DNA from: Gadus chalcogrammus
Taxonomy: Eukaryota > Chordata > Actinopteri > Gadiformes > Gadidae
Assembly: GCF_026213295.1 (NCBI RefSeq)
Contig: NC_079420.1
Span: forward strand, 15,870,189-15,934,188
Direction: 5' to 3'
DNA: 64,000 nt
Part shown: positions 20,378 through 33,282 of the stretch, piece after piece
How positions within the stretch are numbered: the first letter of the stretch is position 1
Layout of the letters: the number at the start of each line of letters is the position of its first letter
Made by a program: the position numbers and the translations under genes
Notes under the pieces: generated by a model
Database searches by the model: none
Told to the model about the DNA's origin: nothing
The model's input: only the letters and a program-made list of their open reading frames with translations

Positions 20378-22136
20378 AGGCCCACTATGCAACTTTTTTA
20401 GCCAAAATTACATTAAGTATGCAGGTTGAGAGTTATGCTGATGGTTCTGCATCCATTTCTGGGTCGATTGGTGGGTGTGTCATTTACCCATGTCGCCTCT
20501 CCAGTGAAAAAGCGCATATGCAACTTGATCTGTTCGGACCGACACAATCCGGATGTGACGCAGCGGACGTATCCTCGAAAATGTAGTCAGATTGTAGTCA
20601 GAGAAAACTCATCTCGGCCGCTTTTACCCGCAATCTCGTCCTTTCGGTCATCACCCAACCCTCATGACCATAGGTGAGGATAGGAACGAAGATCGACCGG
20701 TAGATCGAGAGCTTTGTCTTGCGGCTCAGCTCCCTTTTCGTAACAACGGTGCGGTAAAGCGAACGCAATACCGCCCCCGCTGCTCCGATTCTCCGACCAA
20801 TCTCACGCTCCATAGTCACTCACTCGCGATCAAGACCCCGAGGTACTTGAACTCCTTCACTTGGGCTAAGGACTCATAAATAACGATAATCGGGTTAAAT
20901 AACTTCACATGGTGTGTCTGGTGTGTTTCCAACATTCGTAGTGTTGATCAGCAGAGAAATAGTCCGCCAAGACGTTGAGGTTGCTTAGCAACCAGAGACT
21001 CTGTCCATGCAAATGAACGGAGCGTTCACTCTTCGTCATAACCATCAAACCAAACATCCTTCACATTCACCGAGCGAACATTATGAAAGTAAAATGCACA
21101 TTTCTCGCTAAAAATGTTTCCATAAACGCATTTAATGGCGTAACTAGGTTACTATTTCCACCCAGAATAAAGAAAGATGTCGGCCGTATGCTTCTGTGCA
21201 AGGGTCACTAAAGTAACGAATTGCTTTACGGCACAGACCCCCAAACACGGAACCGGCTCGATATAAACACAAGTCATTAAGGGATTGTTATATTCATCAT
21301 AGATCAGCCGACTAAAAAGAGACAGAGAAACCCAATGTCGGAGGAACAGAAGAAGAGAAATGGGAGACTGACCGACAGAGAGGCCAGACACGAGTAAACG
21401 TTGGGCAAGCTTTTTAGGAATAGCGTGAACTGAAAGAAAAAGAAGACTGCAAATCAGACGCCGACTCGGCCGTGTTGCTTTTGAAATTGAAAGTACCCTT
21501 GGGTGAACTTTGTCTTCGTGGTATTCTTGATTCTGATAGTCTCTGTACAAATGTGTTTGCTCAACCATTTTGTTGTGAGCCCTGTAAAAATTGTTTTCTC
21601 GACCGTTTTGTTGTGAGCCCTGTATGTTTCTAGCTTGCTTGGTTGCAACCATATAAACACCTTTGTTTCCATTGGTGTTTTGCTGTTCGTCTGTCTCGTC
21701 CCCCAGATACAGACTGAATCCCCGAATCCAGGTTCTTGTTTATTTCGATTATTATGTTGGCCAAACCTCTTACACTGATTGTTCTGTTCAACCTAAGATA
21801 AAACAATTATAACCTAGGGTATAAATTCTCCCCGTCAACTATAAAAAAGGATGGATTTATGTTTATTGCAATGCAAATACACCATTTTAAAAATGTATAA
21901 CCTTGCCTACACTTTATGAACATCTACTTCGGACATGGCTCCACGCATTCGCCGGCTTCTTTGAAAACAAATGCACATGGCTCGCGTAGAAGTGCATGGG
22001 GAAGGGACGTCAACGAGTTGTTACGACAGTGTTGTGAAATATCTACTACGAAGCTGTAGGGGGCGCTGTGTAGAGAAATGTGCGTGCCAAAACCAAGAAA
22101 ACAGTGAAGAAATGCCCGAAGTTGCATAGTGGGCCT
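20378..22136. mobile_element. TTAA-target DNA element (1759 bp), present only in unit I
   Basis: The terminal inverted repeats AGGCCCACTATGCAACTT and AAGTTGCATAGTGGGCCT are flanked by TTAA (20374-20377 and 22137-22140). The same site in units II-IV is uninterrupted (AATGTAAACATGC or AATGTCAACATGC), which confirms the insertion. TTAA targets are used by piggyBac and Kolobok elements. No transposase is left inside. Confidence 0.9.
20598..20876 (-). pseudogene. Non-LTR retrotransposon reverse transcriptase fragment
   Basis: On the minus strand the frame contains GRRIGAAGAVLRSLYRTVV, KLSIYRSIFVPILTYG and RLRVKAAEMSFL. This is the familiar C-terminal part of a fish LINE reverse transcriptase ORF. 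Catalytic motifs are absent. It lies inside the TTAA element, either captured or inserted there. Confidence 0.85.
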
Positions 22137-22985
22137 TTAACATGCACACCATTTAAAATAATGTAAATGGTTGGAAACAAATAAAGTGACAGCTGAATGA
22201 AAAGCGCAAAGCATTGCTAAAAATGCAGAAACGTAAAAGGAATTTAACTGAAGATTCTGAAAGGTCAAATGTATTGCAGTGCACTGCTAAAAAAACTGGG
22301 AGCTGAAATAGCGGGCTGTACGTGTATACGTGAAAGCAGCTATGACACAGCGGCGGCGCGGGGGGGCTTAAGCTTCCTCTGAAAAGGGCTTAGCCCCCTC
22401 AAAATCCCCAGTCATTTTGTGATGACTTATTGTAACGGAGAAATATACATTTTTAATAATAATGTGGCGAGCAGCCAGGGAATGCCCAAGTTAAAGGAGT
22501 TAGCAACTCTCATGGCCCATACTCTGTACGCCCTAAGAGTTGCCTTTACATAAACACACCACACACTCACATGAAACACACATAATATCACGCACAACGG
22601 CCGCTGTGGCGGTGCCGCGACCCACTTGTTAGTAGAAAAAAAGTGGACTAGCTACTCCAGCTGGACTTTTCACAAATGTTATATTGAAGTGAAGCCAACT
22701 GATTGTGGATTATCAGCGTGAGCGGAGCTATGAAGTAAGGTGCCCAAATTATTACAAGAAAGGACTAACTCAATTTAGAATTGCAGGAATTATCATCTAT
22801 GCTGCTCATTTTGTATTTTTTTTTTACAACATTTTTAAGCTGGAAATATGTTTATTAAGAATTGTACTGCTTAAATTACTATTACCTACTTGTTATTGAC
22901 TTGTAGCCAAATTCACTATATTACAGGTTTCATGTGAAATCGACCACATGTGCTGGCACTGCTGGATGATATGTCCTTCAACAAG

Positions 22986-22996
22986 CCAATAAAAAG
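22986..22996 (+). promoter_or_regulatory. Core promoter of lectin copy 3
   Basis: The CCAATAAAAAG box lies 69 bases before the start codon, as in the other copies. Copies 3-6 lack a ~35-base segment just upstream that copies 1, 2 and 7 keep. Confidence 0.6.
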
Positions 22997-23064
22997 AGAG
23001 CCTTCCTCACTACCTCTTCACACATTTCCAGACACAGCTCAATAGAGAGTGAAAGAGTCCAGCA

Positions 23065-23574
23065 ATGTTCTTGCGCTCCGTTCTCCTGTGTGGCCTGCAC
23101 GCCCTCGCCCTGGCAGGTCTGCTTACCGAGCCTTCAGCTGACTCCAAGGTGAAGCTTGAGCGCGGCTCCTGTCCGCCCTACTGGTATGAATCTGGCACCG
23201 ACTGCTACAAATATGTTTCCGGCCAAATGACCTGGGCCGATGCTGAGCTCCAATGCCAATCTTTGGGCGCAAACCTGGTCTCTATCCATAGCGCCAGCGA
23301 AATGATCTTCATTACCGCGCTGATAGAGAACTTTGACCCAACCAAAGGGCGCCACTGGATAGGATTCAGTGATTTGCAAAAAGAAGGCTCCTGGATGTGG
23401 AGCGACGGGTCCCCAAGAGACTTTGCTACTTGGTTCCCGAACCAGCCAAACAACGAGGCTGGAGGTCAACATTGTGGCGAGATAACATTTTGGAAGCTGG
23501 AAGCTGATTGGAATGATGCGCAGTGCAAAATGGTTGCTTCTTCTGTTTGTAAACTTCGTAAAACCTGTCCATAG
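23065..23574 (+). CDS. Secreted C-type lectin, copy 3 (QPN type)
   Basis: A 169-residue, single-exon secreted lectin. The signal peptide is identical to copy 1. The domain has C36-C47, C64-C162 and C137-C154, WIG at 98-100, QPN at 127-129, WND at 149-151 and an unpaired cysteine at 168 that could link two chains. QPN is between the EPN (mannose-type) and QPD (galactose-type) motifs, so the ligand cannot be predicted; Ca2+ binding looks intact. A polyadenylation signal lies at 23604-23609. It differs from copy 4 almost only in residue 121 and the loop 130-136, and from copy 5 at a handful of sites. This indicates recent duplication or gene conversion. Confidence 0.92.
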   Translation: MFLRSVLLCGLHALALAGLLTEPSADSKVKLERGSCPPYWYESGTDCYKYVSGQMTWADAELQCQSLGANLVSIHSASEMIFITALIENFDPTKGRHWIGFSDLQKEGSWMWSDGSPRDFATWFPNQPNNEAGGQHCGEITFWKLEADWNDAQCKMVASSVCKLRKTCP

Positions 23575-25976
23575 GGTCTAATACTGTTTATTTGAACCAT
23601 AACAATAAAAATATGACCAATCAAAGAATATCTTTTCATGCTGGATTTACTGAGATTGCTTTACAAACAAGAGGTGGATGAAACTGAATGTTTTCAGTTT
23701 TCATTAATTGTTTATAATAATGTTATACAATTTATTTTGAACATTATTAAAGGTTCTATGGTATAAAAAATTCACTTTGAGGTTTTCTAACATTAATACG
23801 AGTTCCCCTAGCCTGCCTATGGTCCCCCAGTAGCTCAGACGCGCCGATTTGGAATTTTTCCCTGTATGTCGTCATACGGGGACATGTTACCTCCCCTTTC
23901 TCTGCTTTGCCCAATGAGCTATGACCGTGCGAGCACCACATGTGTGTGAATACACACACTGTAATGCAAGTTATACTTCTTTGTTATGCTAGTTCAAAAT
24001 AATGAAATTAGATTTGAACGAATTTCATTCGTTTATAATATTAAGAATAAATAAATATAATTTTCTTGAGGCTGATCGATAAGAAAATGAAGGATCAGCT
24101 AAGTAAAGTAAACTGGGCAGTGCGCACTGCGCAGGCAGCATGGCGGCCTCAATAAAAGTCAACAACAAATACATGTCATGAACTTCCCTATTCACTCATT
24201 CACTATTCCCTATATAGTGTTCATGATACAGTGCACTATTTAGGGAATGAACAAACAAGAATTCGGACACTAATGGTGCGTTTTATTATCCATCTGTCTC
24301 AGAGGTCCGAGGACGCAGCCTAGCGACACGCATGAACACCCCCCTTTTCCTCGGACGGCGGACTTGCTTGCTCGGATGAACTCAGAGGAGGCCGAGCAAG
24401 GATTCCGAAATAGAATTCAAGATGGCTGCGTTCATACTGTATGAACCGTTTTCATTGTGTTTGGACCACTTCGGTGGTTTAAATGGCAATTTCAATCACT
24501 CATATTACTGAAATACCTTACTGCGTCTGTATCTCTGCCTACGGCCTATAGCCTACTTATTATGCGGCGCCTGGTCCGCTGCCAATGCTACCGCGACAAC
24601 AGCTTTCCAGGTGGCGTCCATGTTTTTCCTCCAACGACCGAGCGAAACATAATAATAAAACACTGGGTTGGGCGTGACGTCACATCCGAGGTCCGAGTCG
24701 GTTCGCAGAGAATACGCTGAACATTTCTAAACGTCATTTATGTCAGTCAATTTGTGTGATGCAGACAGATGCGCCCACATCCTATAAACAAACCGGGCAC
24801 TCACAAGGAAAGCTGGAGGTTATATTGATGTTGAATGTTACATTTCCTGGATCAAGTTTTTTTTAATCAATTTAGAATGCTACATCTTCTATGTTAAATC
24901 CCAAATATATTTTTGACATTTCTAAACGAAAGCCAGAGACTCCATCATTAAAGGGGAACAATGCAACTTTTTTGGATTAATTTACCTTAATATAACAGGT
25001 TAAGAGTCATTGTGATGGTTCTATAACACTTTATGGGTCGACTCCCCCTAGCGCATCTTGGCGGAAAAAGGGAATATGCAAGTTTCTGCCGGTGACCCAC
25101 AGCCCACTCTCGCGGGATTCTCGGGTCTCGCGAAGCACCGAATTGCTTTACGACACTACAGCCCACAAACACGGAACGTGTTACACCGAAATCTGCGACC
25201 CGCTGAAAAGTGTGACCCCAGGGGGGTGCTGTTGCATATTTTCTGCAGTATGCACGAGTTTGAAGGTAGACAGACATGACAAAAACATACATAAACAAGA
25301 CCTCCCCCCAACCAATTACCTTTTTATTAAAGGTTCTTAATAAATAAATTTGATTGATTTGTTTAGCACTTTACAGACCCCTACAATGGATAGGGCGTTC
25401 AATACGGTCCTTGACCGTTGCTTCTTTACCCATAAAAAGCTAGGCTACTATGTAAAATGCTGTTTAGAATTAATGTTAGTATCAAGAAAAGAAAGACCCA
25501 CCGGTGGGGGGAGATCTTAGGTTTTATTTATGTTTTTGTTATAATGCACACGTGCATGTTGCAGAAAATGTACAACAGCGCCCCCTGTGGTCAAACTTTT
25601 CAGTGGGTCCCAGAATTCGGTGTAACACCCGCCTTACACTTTTCTCAGTTAAACACAGAAATCAACTATATTCGTCCAAGTGCTTGTTATATGTGAAATG
25701 AAGCAAAAAAAAAAAATGCTTTCTCCGGTAAACGCAGTCGTTCGCGACGCCTTTCTTCTTCGTCGTTTCTAATATTTGTCTCTAACTCATGCTCCAATCT
25801 TTTATGTATTGATGCGGATGTTGTGGATGCAAAGGAATATATGATGCATCGCTGCAGCAACCTTTCAGATGATCACGATGAGTTTTATCCCGTTCTGCCG
25901 CCGTGCGTTCTGCGGTCAGACCAAAACAAACAGATTGACAGCGGCCGTCCTTATCCCGCCTCTTGATCATTTAGAC

Positions 25977-27197
25977 CAGTGGTTCTCAACCTTTTTTGAG
26001 CAAACGCCCCCCCTGATCATAACCTGATCCTCTGGCGCCCCCACAACAACCCCACTCACACTCGTGCTATATTGCTTAAAGGTGTCATTGCATCGTTTTT
26101 CATTGATTTTGCGGTGGTCATCAATAGCAAAGACTGAGTCTGTTTTAGTGAAAAAAAATGCTCTGGTGCTCCTGTTTCTCTCTGTTCTAGTGTGGTGGAG
26201 GAGGTGGGCAGGGAGGAACAACAGGATTTTGGCTTTTACTAATGAATATTCATGACATGCAAATGTCTCATCTCTGATTGGCTAAGAGCACCGTCCGTCA
26301 TCATAATAAACCCAATTAAACTTCCAGAGACTCAGAGAGAGGGAGGAGAGAGAAAGACACAGAGAGATGGAGATGGGGAGAGAGAGAAAGAGAGAGAGAG
26401 AAGGAGAGTGAGACAGAGTGAGACACAGAGAGATTTCTTGGCCAAGAAAGAAGAATTGAGGAAGAAGTGGTTGGATCGAACAATCATTCACCGTCAATCC
26501 CGCGACTCCCGGCCGTCACGACTCCCGTCGTGCCCTGGTCGCGGCGCCTCAGGCACCACGGGCACCGTTACCGCGGCCCTGGCACCGTGACCTTGGGAGA
26601 CATGGGCGTGCCATGGCTTCGCGACTCCCGCCGTGCCCTGTGAATGAATGAATGGCACCGCGAAAACAGATGGCCTGCAGAGGCCTAATTAGGCCTATAT
26701 ATTTTGTATTTGAAATGCAACGGTCTGTTCGTGGAGACCACGCTCAGAGCAGTTGGAACTGAACATCAGCAAGAGGAAGGAGGAAAACAGGCTATGAAAC
26801 AAAATTACTTTTTTTTTTCTTGCTATCAGCCATGTTTGATTGTGTTGTTGGTTATTGAACTGTTAACCCCCAAACTTGGGTTATGTTTATCAGCGTTACT
26901 ATAGAGATCATGACGATTGCTGATGTAACGGGAGTCCGGGCGTGTGCCGGACCGAACCGTGCTTTATGACCACTGTTAGACTGAGCATAGACAGTAAAAG
27001 GTAGCTGAGAGACGGTAGAGTGGTTAGAAACAAATAAATGAAAATAGGCTATATATTTCAGGTAGCCTATTTCACCAAAAAGATTTGAAAACCATGGAAG
27101 TTTAAAACCCCCCCCAAAAAAATTAAAATAAATCACGTCCCCAGCGCCCCCCTAGGTTGTTCGAACACCCCCATGGGGTGCCCGTTGAGAAACCATG
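25977..27197. mobile_element. hAT element (1.2 kb), the repeating module of the array
   Basis: It starts CAGTGGTTCTCAACCTTTTT and ends GTTGAGAAACCATG, flanked by the 8-bp duplication ATTTAGAC (25969-25976 and 27198-27205). Copies with the same flanks are at 30788-32001 and 36697-37967, and a left-truncated one ends at 20101. The identical insertion site in each unit shows it was present before the tandem duplication. The interior is GC-rich with CGCGACTCCCG words and purine (GAGA)n runs; no transposase is seen. Confidence 0.85.
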
Positions 27198-28374
27198 ATT
27201 TAGACCCAACGTCATATCCCGACCCTTGCAAGCCCACCCCCCTAAACCAGCTGGAGATTCTACTGATGTCTGACCAACACTGATGACCGCATATCGGGCA
27301 TCAAGTGTGAACTAGAAAATGCATTTCCTGAAGAAAATTTGGTGAGTGCAGTAGTACAAAGTGAGTTTAAATAAAGCCACATAGATCAAGGCATAAAGAA
27401 ACTTTAAATGGCTTAAATCAAGTGAAGGGATTTGAACAGAGTTCAAAAGTCTAAATGGAATAAACAATGTAAACATGCACACCATTTAAAATAATGTAAA
27501 TGGTTGGAAACAAATAAAGTGACAGCTGAATGAAAAGCGCAAAGCGTTGCTAAAAATGCAGAAACTTAAAACTTAAGAATCTGAAAGGTCAAATGTATTG
27601 CAGTGCACTGCTAAAAAAACTGGGAGCTGAAATCGAAAACTGACAGACGCTGATTTGCATTATCTGAAGAAGGAATAACAGAATAACTGGCTAATAGCGG
27701 GCTGTACGTGTATACGTGAAACCAGCTATGGCACAGCGGCGGCGTGGTGGGGCTTAAGCTCCCCCTGAAAAGGGCTTAGCCACCTCAAAACCCCCAGTCA
27801 TTTTGTGATGACTGATTGTAATGCAGAAATATACATTTTTAATGATAATGTGGCGAGCAGCCAGGGAATGCCCAAGTTAAAGGAGTTAGCAACTCTCATG
27901 GCCCATACTCTGTACACCCTAAGAGTTGCCTTTATATAAACACACCACACACACACTCACATGAAACACACATAATATCGCGCACAACAGCCTCTGTGGC
28001 GGTGCCGCGACCCACTTGTTAGTAGAAAAAAAGTGGACTAGCTACTCCAGCTGGACTTTTCACAAATGTTCTATTGAAGTGAAGCCAACCGATTGTGGAT
28101 TATCAGCGTGAGCGGAGCTATGAAGTAAGGTGCCCAAATTATTACAAGAAAGGACTAACTCAATTTAGAATTGCAGGAATTATCATCTATGCTGCTCATT
28201 TTGTATTTTTTTTTACACAATTTTTAAGCTGGAAATATGTTTATTAAGAATTGTACTGCTTAAATTACTATTACCTACTTGTTATTGACTTGTAGCCAAA
28301 TTCACTATATTACAGGTTTCATGTGAAATCGGCCACATGTGCTGGCACTGCTGGATGATATGTCCTTCAACAAG

Positions 28375-28385
28375 CCAATAAAAAG
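28375..28385 (+). promoter_or_regulatory. Core promoter of lectin copy 4
   Basis: The CCAATAAAAAG box lies at the same distance from the start codon as in copy 3. Confidence 0.6.
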
Positions 28386-28453
28386 AGAGCCTTCCTCACT
28401 ACCTCTTCACACATTTCCAGACACAGCTCAATAGAGAGTGAAAGAGTCCAGCA

Positions 28454-28960
28454 ATGTTCTTGCGCTCCGTTCTCCTGTGTGGCCTGCACGCCCTCGCCCT
28501 GGCAGGTCTGCTTACCGAGCCTTCAGCTGACTCCAAGGTGAAGCTTGAGCGCGGCTCCTGTCCGCCCTACTGGTATGAATCTGGCACCGACTGCTACAAA
28601 TATGTTTCCGGCCAAATGACCTGGGCCGATGCTGAGCTCCAATGCCAATCTTTGGGCGCAAACCTGGTCTCTATCCATAGCGCCAGCGAAATGATCTTCA
28701 TTACCGCGCTGATAGAGAACTTTGACCCAACCAAAGGGCGCCACTGGATAGGATTCAGTGATTTGCAAAAAGAAGGCTCCTGGATGTGGAGCGACGGGTC
28801 CCCAAGAGACTTTGATACTTGGTTCCCGAACCAGCCAAACGGTGCTGAAGTGCAAAATTGTGGCGAGATAACATTTTGGAAGCTGGAAGCTGATTGGAAT
28901 GATGCGCAGTGCAAAATGGTTGCTTCTTCTGTTTGTAAACTTCGTAAAACCTGTCCATAG
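28454..28960 (+). CDS. Secreted C-type lectin, copy 4 (QPN type, altered loop)
   Basis: A 168-residue single-exon secreted lectin. Its first 120 residues match copy 3 exactly. Differences are Ala to Asp at 121 and a rewritten loop after QPN (127-129): copy 3 has NNEAGGQHC where this copy has NGAEVQNC, one residue shorter. Cysteines C36, C47, C64, C136, C153 and C161 keep the fold, WND is at 148-150 and the spare cysteine is 167. A polyadenylation signal lies at 28990-28995. The concentration of changes in the sugar-binding loop, with the rest untouched, suggests selection or a short conversion tract there. Confidence 0.92.
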   Translation: MFLRSVLLCGLHALALAGLLTEPSADSKVKLERGSCPPYWYESGTDCYKYVSGQMTWADAELQCQSLGANLVSIHSASEMIFITALIENFDPTKGRHWIGFSDLQKEGSWMWSDGSPRDFDTWFPNQPNGAEVQNCGEITFWKLEADWNDAQCKMVASSVCKLRKTCP

Positions 28961-31900
28961 GGTCTAATACTGTTTATTTGAACCATAACAATAAAAATAT
29001 GACCAATCAAAGAATATCTTTTCATGCTGGATTTACTGAGATTGCTTTACAAACAAGAGGTGGATGAAACTGAATGTTTTCAGTTTTCATTAATTGTTTA
29101 TAATAATGTTATACAATTCATTTTGAACATTATTAAAGGTTCTATGGTATAAAAAAATTCACTTTGAGGTTTTCTAACATTAATACGAGTTCCCCTAGCC
29201 TGCCTATGGTCCCCCAGTAGCTCAGACGCGCCGATTTGGAATTTTTCCCTGTATGTCGTCATACGGGGACATGTTACCTCCCCTTTCTCTGCTTTGCCCA
29301 ATGAGCTATGACCGTGCGAGCACCACATGTGTGTGAATACACACACTGTAATTCAAGTTATATGTCTTTGTTATGCTAGTTCAAAATAATGAAATTAGAT
29401 TTGAACGAATTTCATTCGTTTATAATATTAAGAATAAATAAATATAATTTTCTTGAGGCTGATCGATAAGAAAATGAAGGATCAGCTAAGTAAAGTAAAC
29501 TGGGCAGTGCGCACTGCGCAGGCAGCATGGCGGCCTCAATAAAAGTCAACAACAAATACATGAACTCTTGTTCCTTTTTTTTTCTCTTAGCTGTTCCACT
29601 TAGAGTTCGCCGTTGCTCCATAGCTGTGTTCGAAATCGTTCCCTATTCACTCACTCACTATTCCCTATATAGTGTTCATGATACAGTGCACTATTTAGGG
29701 AACGAACAAACAAGAATTCGGACACTAATGGTGCGTTTTATTATCCATCTGTCTCGGAGGTCCGAGGACGTAGCCTAGCGACACGCATGAACACGCCCCT
29801 TTTCCTCGGACGGCGAACTTGCTTGCTCGGATGAACTCAGAGGAGGCCGAGCAAGGATTCCGAGATAGAATTCAAGATGGCTGCGTTCACACTTGAAGTA
29901 TGAACTGTTTTCATTGTGTTTGGACCACTTCGGTGGTTTAAATGGCAATTTCAATCACTCGTATTACTGAAATACCTTACTGTGTCTGTATCTCTGCCTA
30001 CGGCCTATAGCCTACTTATTATTCAGCGCCTGGTCCTCTGCCAATGCTACCGCGACAACAGCTTTCCGGGTGGCGTCCATGTTTTTCTCCAACGACCGAG
30101 CGAAACATAATGATAAAACGCTTGAAGGTTGGGCGTGACCTCACATCCGAGGTCAGAGTCGTTTCGCAGAGAATACGCTGAACATTTCTAAACGCCATTT
30201 ATGTCAGTCAATTTGTGTGATGCAGACAGATGCGCCCACATCCTATAAACAAACCGGGCACTCACAAGGAAAGCTGGAGGTTATATTGATGTTGAATGTT
30301 ACATTTCCTGGATCAAGTTTTTTTTAATCAATTTAGAATGCTACATCTTCTATGTTAAATCCCAAATATATTTTTGACATTTCTAAACGAAAGCCAGAGA
30401 CTCCATCATTAAAGGGGAACAATGCAACTTTTTTGGATTAATTTACCTTAATATAACAGGTTAAGAGTCATTGTGATGGTTCTATAACACTTTATGGGTC
30501 GACTCCCCCTAGCGCATCTTGGCGGTAAAAGGGAATATGCAAGTTTCTGCCGGTGACCCACAGCCCACTCTCGCGGGATTCTCGGGTCTCGCGAAGCACC
30601 GAATTGCTTTACGACTGGGGTCAAACTTTTCGGTGGGTCGCAGAATTCGGTGTAACACCGGCCTAACACTTTTCTCAGTTAAACACAGAAATCTACTAAA
30701 TTTGTCCCAGTGTTTCTTATATGTGAAATGAAGCAAAAAAAAAAAAAAAAAGAGGCCGTCCTTATCCCGCCTCTTGATCATTTAGACCAGTGGTTCTCAA
30801 CCTTTTTTGAGCAAACGCCCCCCCCTGATCATAACCTGATCCTCTGGCGCCCCCCCAATAACCCCACTCAAACTCGTGCTATATTGCTTAAAGGTGTCAT
30901 TGCATCGTTTTTCATTGATTTTGCGGTGGCCATCAATAGCAAAGACTGAGTCTGTTTTAGTGAAAAAAAATGCTCTGGTGCTCCTGTTTCTCTCTGTTCT
31001 AGTGTGTTGGAGGAGGTGGGCGGGGAGGAACAACAGGATTTTGGCTTTTACTAATGAATATTCATGACATGCAAATGTCTAATCTCTGATTGGCTAAGAG
31101 CACTGTCCGTCATCATAATAACCCCGATTAAACTTCCAGAGAGACTCAGATAGAGGGAGGAGAGAGAAAGACCCACAGAGATGGAGATGGGGAGAGAGAG
31201 AAAGAAGGAGTGTGAGACAGAGTGAGACACAGAGAGATCTCTTGGCCAAGAAAGAAGAATTGAGGAAGAAGTGGTTGGATCGAACAATCATTCACCGTCA
31301 ATCCCGCGACTCCCGGCCGTCACGACTCCCGTCGTGCCCTGGTCGCGGCGCCTCAGGCACCACGGGCACCGTTACCGCGGCCCTGGCACCGTGACCTTGG
31401 GAGACATGGGCGTGCCATGGCTTCGCGACTCCCGCCGTGCCCTGTGAATGAATGAATGGCACCGCGAAAACAGATGGCCTGCAGAGGCCTAATTAGGCCT
31501 ATATATTTTGTATTTGAAATGCAACGGTCTGTTCGTGGAGACCACGCTCTGAGCAGTTGGAACTGAACATCAGCAAGAGGAAGGAGGAAAACAGGCTATG
31601 AAACAAAATTAGTTTTTTTTTTCTTGCTATCGGCCATGTTTGATTGTGTTGTTGGTTATTGAACTGTTAACCCCCAAACTTGGGTTATGTTTATCAGCGT
31701 TACTATAGAGATCATGACAATTGATGATGTAACGGGAGTCCGGGCGTGTGCCGGACCGAACCGTGCTTTATGACCACTGTTAGACTGAGCATAGACAGTA
31801 AAAGGTAGCTGAGAGACGGTAGAGTGGTTAGAAACAAATAAATGAAAATAGGCTATATATTTCAGGTAGCCTATTTCACCAAAAAGATTTGAAAACCATG

Positions 31901-33203
31901 GAAGTTTAAAACCCCCCCCAAAAAATGAAAAATAAATCACGTCCCCAGCGCCCCCCTAGGTTGTTCGAACACCCCCATGGGGTGCCCGTTGAGAAACCAT
32001 GATTTAGACCCAACGTCATATCCCGACCCTTGCAAGCCCACCCCCCTAAACCAGCCGGAGATTCTACTGATGTCTGACCAACACTGATGACCGCATATCG
32101 GGCATCAAGTGTGAACTAGAAAATGCATTTCCTGAAGAAAATTTGGTGAGTGCAGTAGTACAAAGTGAGTTTAAATAAAGCCACATAGATCAAGGCATAA
32201 AGAAACTTTAAATGGCTTAAATCAAGTGAAGGGATTTGAACAGAGTTCAAAAGTCTAAATGGAATAAACAATGTAAACATGCACACCATTTAAAATAATG
32301 TAAATGGTTGGAAACAAATAAAGTGACAGCTGAATGAAAAGTGCAAAGTATTGCTAAAAATGCAGAAACTTAAAAGGAATTGAACTGAAGATTCTGAAAG
32401 GTCAAATGTATTGCAGTGCACTGCTAAAAAAACTGGGAGCTGAAATCGAAAACTGACAGACGCTGATTTGCATTAACTGAAGAAGGAATAACAGAATAAC
32501 TGGCTAATAGCGGGCTGTACGTGTATACGTGAAAGCAGCTATGACACAGCGGCGGCGCGGGGGGGCTTAAGCTCCCCCTGAAAAGGGCTTAGCCCCCTCA
32601 AAACCCCCAGTCATTTTGTGATGACTGATTGTAACGGAGAAATATACATTTTTAATAATAATGTGGCGAGCAGCCAGGGAATGCCCAAGTTAAAGGAGTT
32701 AGCAACTCTCATGGCCCATACTCTGCACGCCCTAAGAGTTGCCTTTACATAAACACACCACACACACACACTCACATGAAACACACATAATATAACGCAC
32801 AACGGCCTCTGTGGCGGTGCCGCGACCCACTTGTTAGTAGATAAAAGTGGACTAGCTACTCCAGCTGGACTATTCACAAATGTTCTATTGAAGTGAAGCC
32901 AACCGATTGTGGATTATCAGCGTGAGCGGAGCTATGTGCTATATAAGGTGCTATATAAGGTGCCCAAATTATTACAGGAAAGGACTAACTCAATTTAGAA
33001 TTACAGGAATTATCATCTATGCTGCTCATTCGGTATTTTTTTTTTACAATTTTTAAGCTGGAAATATGTTTATTAAGAATTGTACTGCTTAAATTACTAT
33101 TACCTACTTGTTATTGACTTGTAGCCAAATTCACTATATTACAGGTTTCATGTGAAATCTGCCACATGTGCTGGCACTGCTGGATGATATGTCCTTCAAC
33201 AAG

Positions 33204-33214
33204 CCAATAAAAAG
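33204..33214 (+). promoter_or_regulatory. Core promoter of lectin copy 5
   Basis: The CCAATAAAAAG box is conserved. Upstream of it, near 32936-32960, a short CTATATAAGGTG direct repeat is unique to this copy. Confidence 0.6.
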
Positions 33215-33282
33215 AGAGCCTTCCTCACTACCTCTTCACACATTTCCAGACACAGCTCAATAGAGAGTGAAAGAGTCCAGCA

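Larger units (their letters stand above)
19202..25976 (+). repeat. Lectin tandem unit I
   Basis: The unit consists of a left-truncated 1.2-kb hAT element (to 20101), an upstream block (22137-23064), lectin copy 3 and a downstream block (23575-25976). It differs from the other units by a 1759-bp TTAA element. The downstream block holds several older miniature elements and no further gene. Within it about 25150-25320 is an inverted copy of about 25500-25630. Confidence 0.85.
25977..30787 (+). repeat. Lectin tandem unit II (4.8 kb)
   Basis: The unit runs hAT element, upstream block, lectin copy 4, downstream block. Compared with units I and III its downstream block has lost two segments. One removes the inverted-repeat region (the equivalent of about 25145-25585). 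The other lies just after the A-run at 30731-30750. Confidence 0.88.

Noticed and set aside
24457..24720. Frames starting MFGPLRWFKW in the downstream blocks
   Set aside because: The frame differs or breaks among units and has no recognised domain.
24951..25000. A full TTAA element in the downstream block beginning AGGGGAACAATGCAAC
   Set aside because: Only the left end is recognisable; no matching right terminus or TTAA was found.
29527..29778. An 83-codon frame found in two tandem units (also 34792-35043)
   Set aside because: It is conserved only because the units are recent duplicates. It spans a repeat with a TATAGTGTTCATGATACAG-type transposon word and is broken in unit I.
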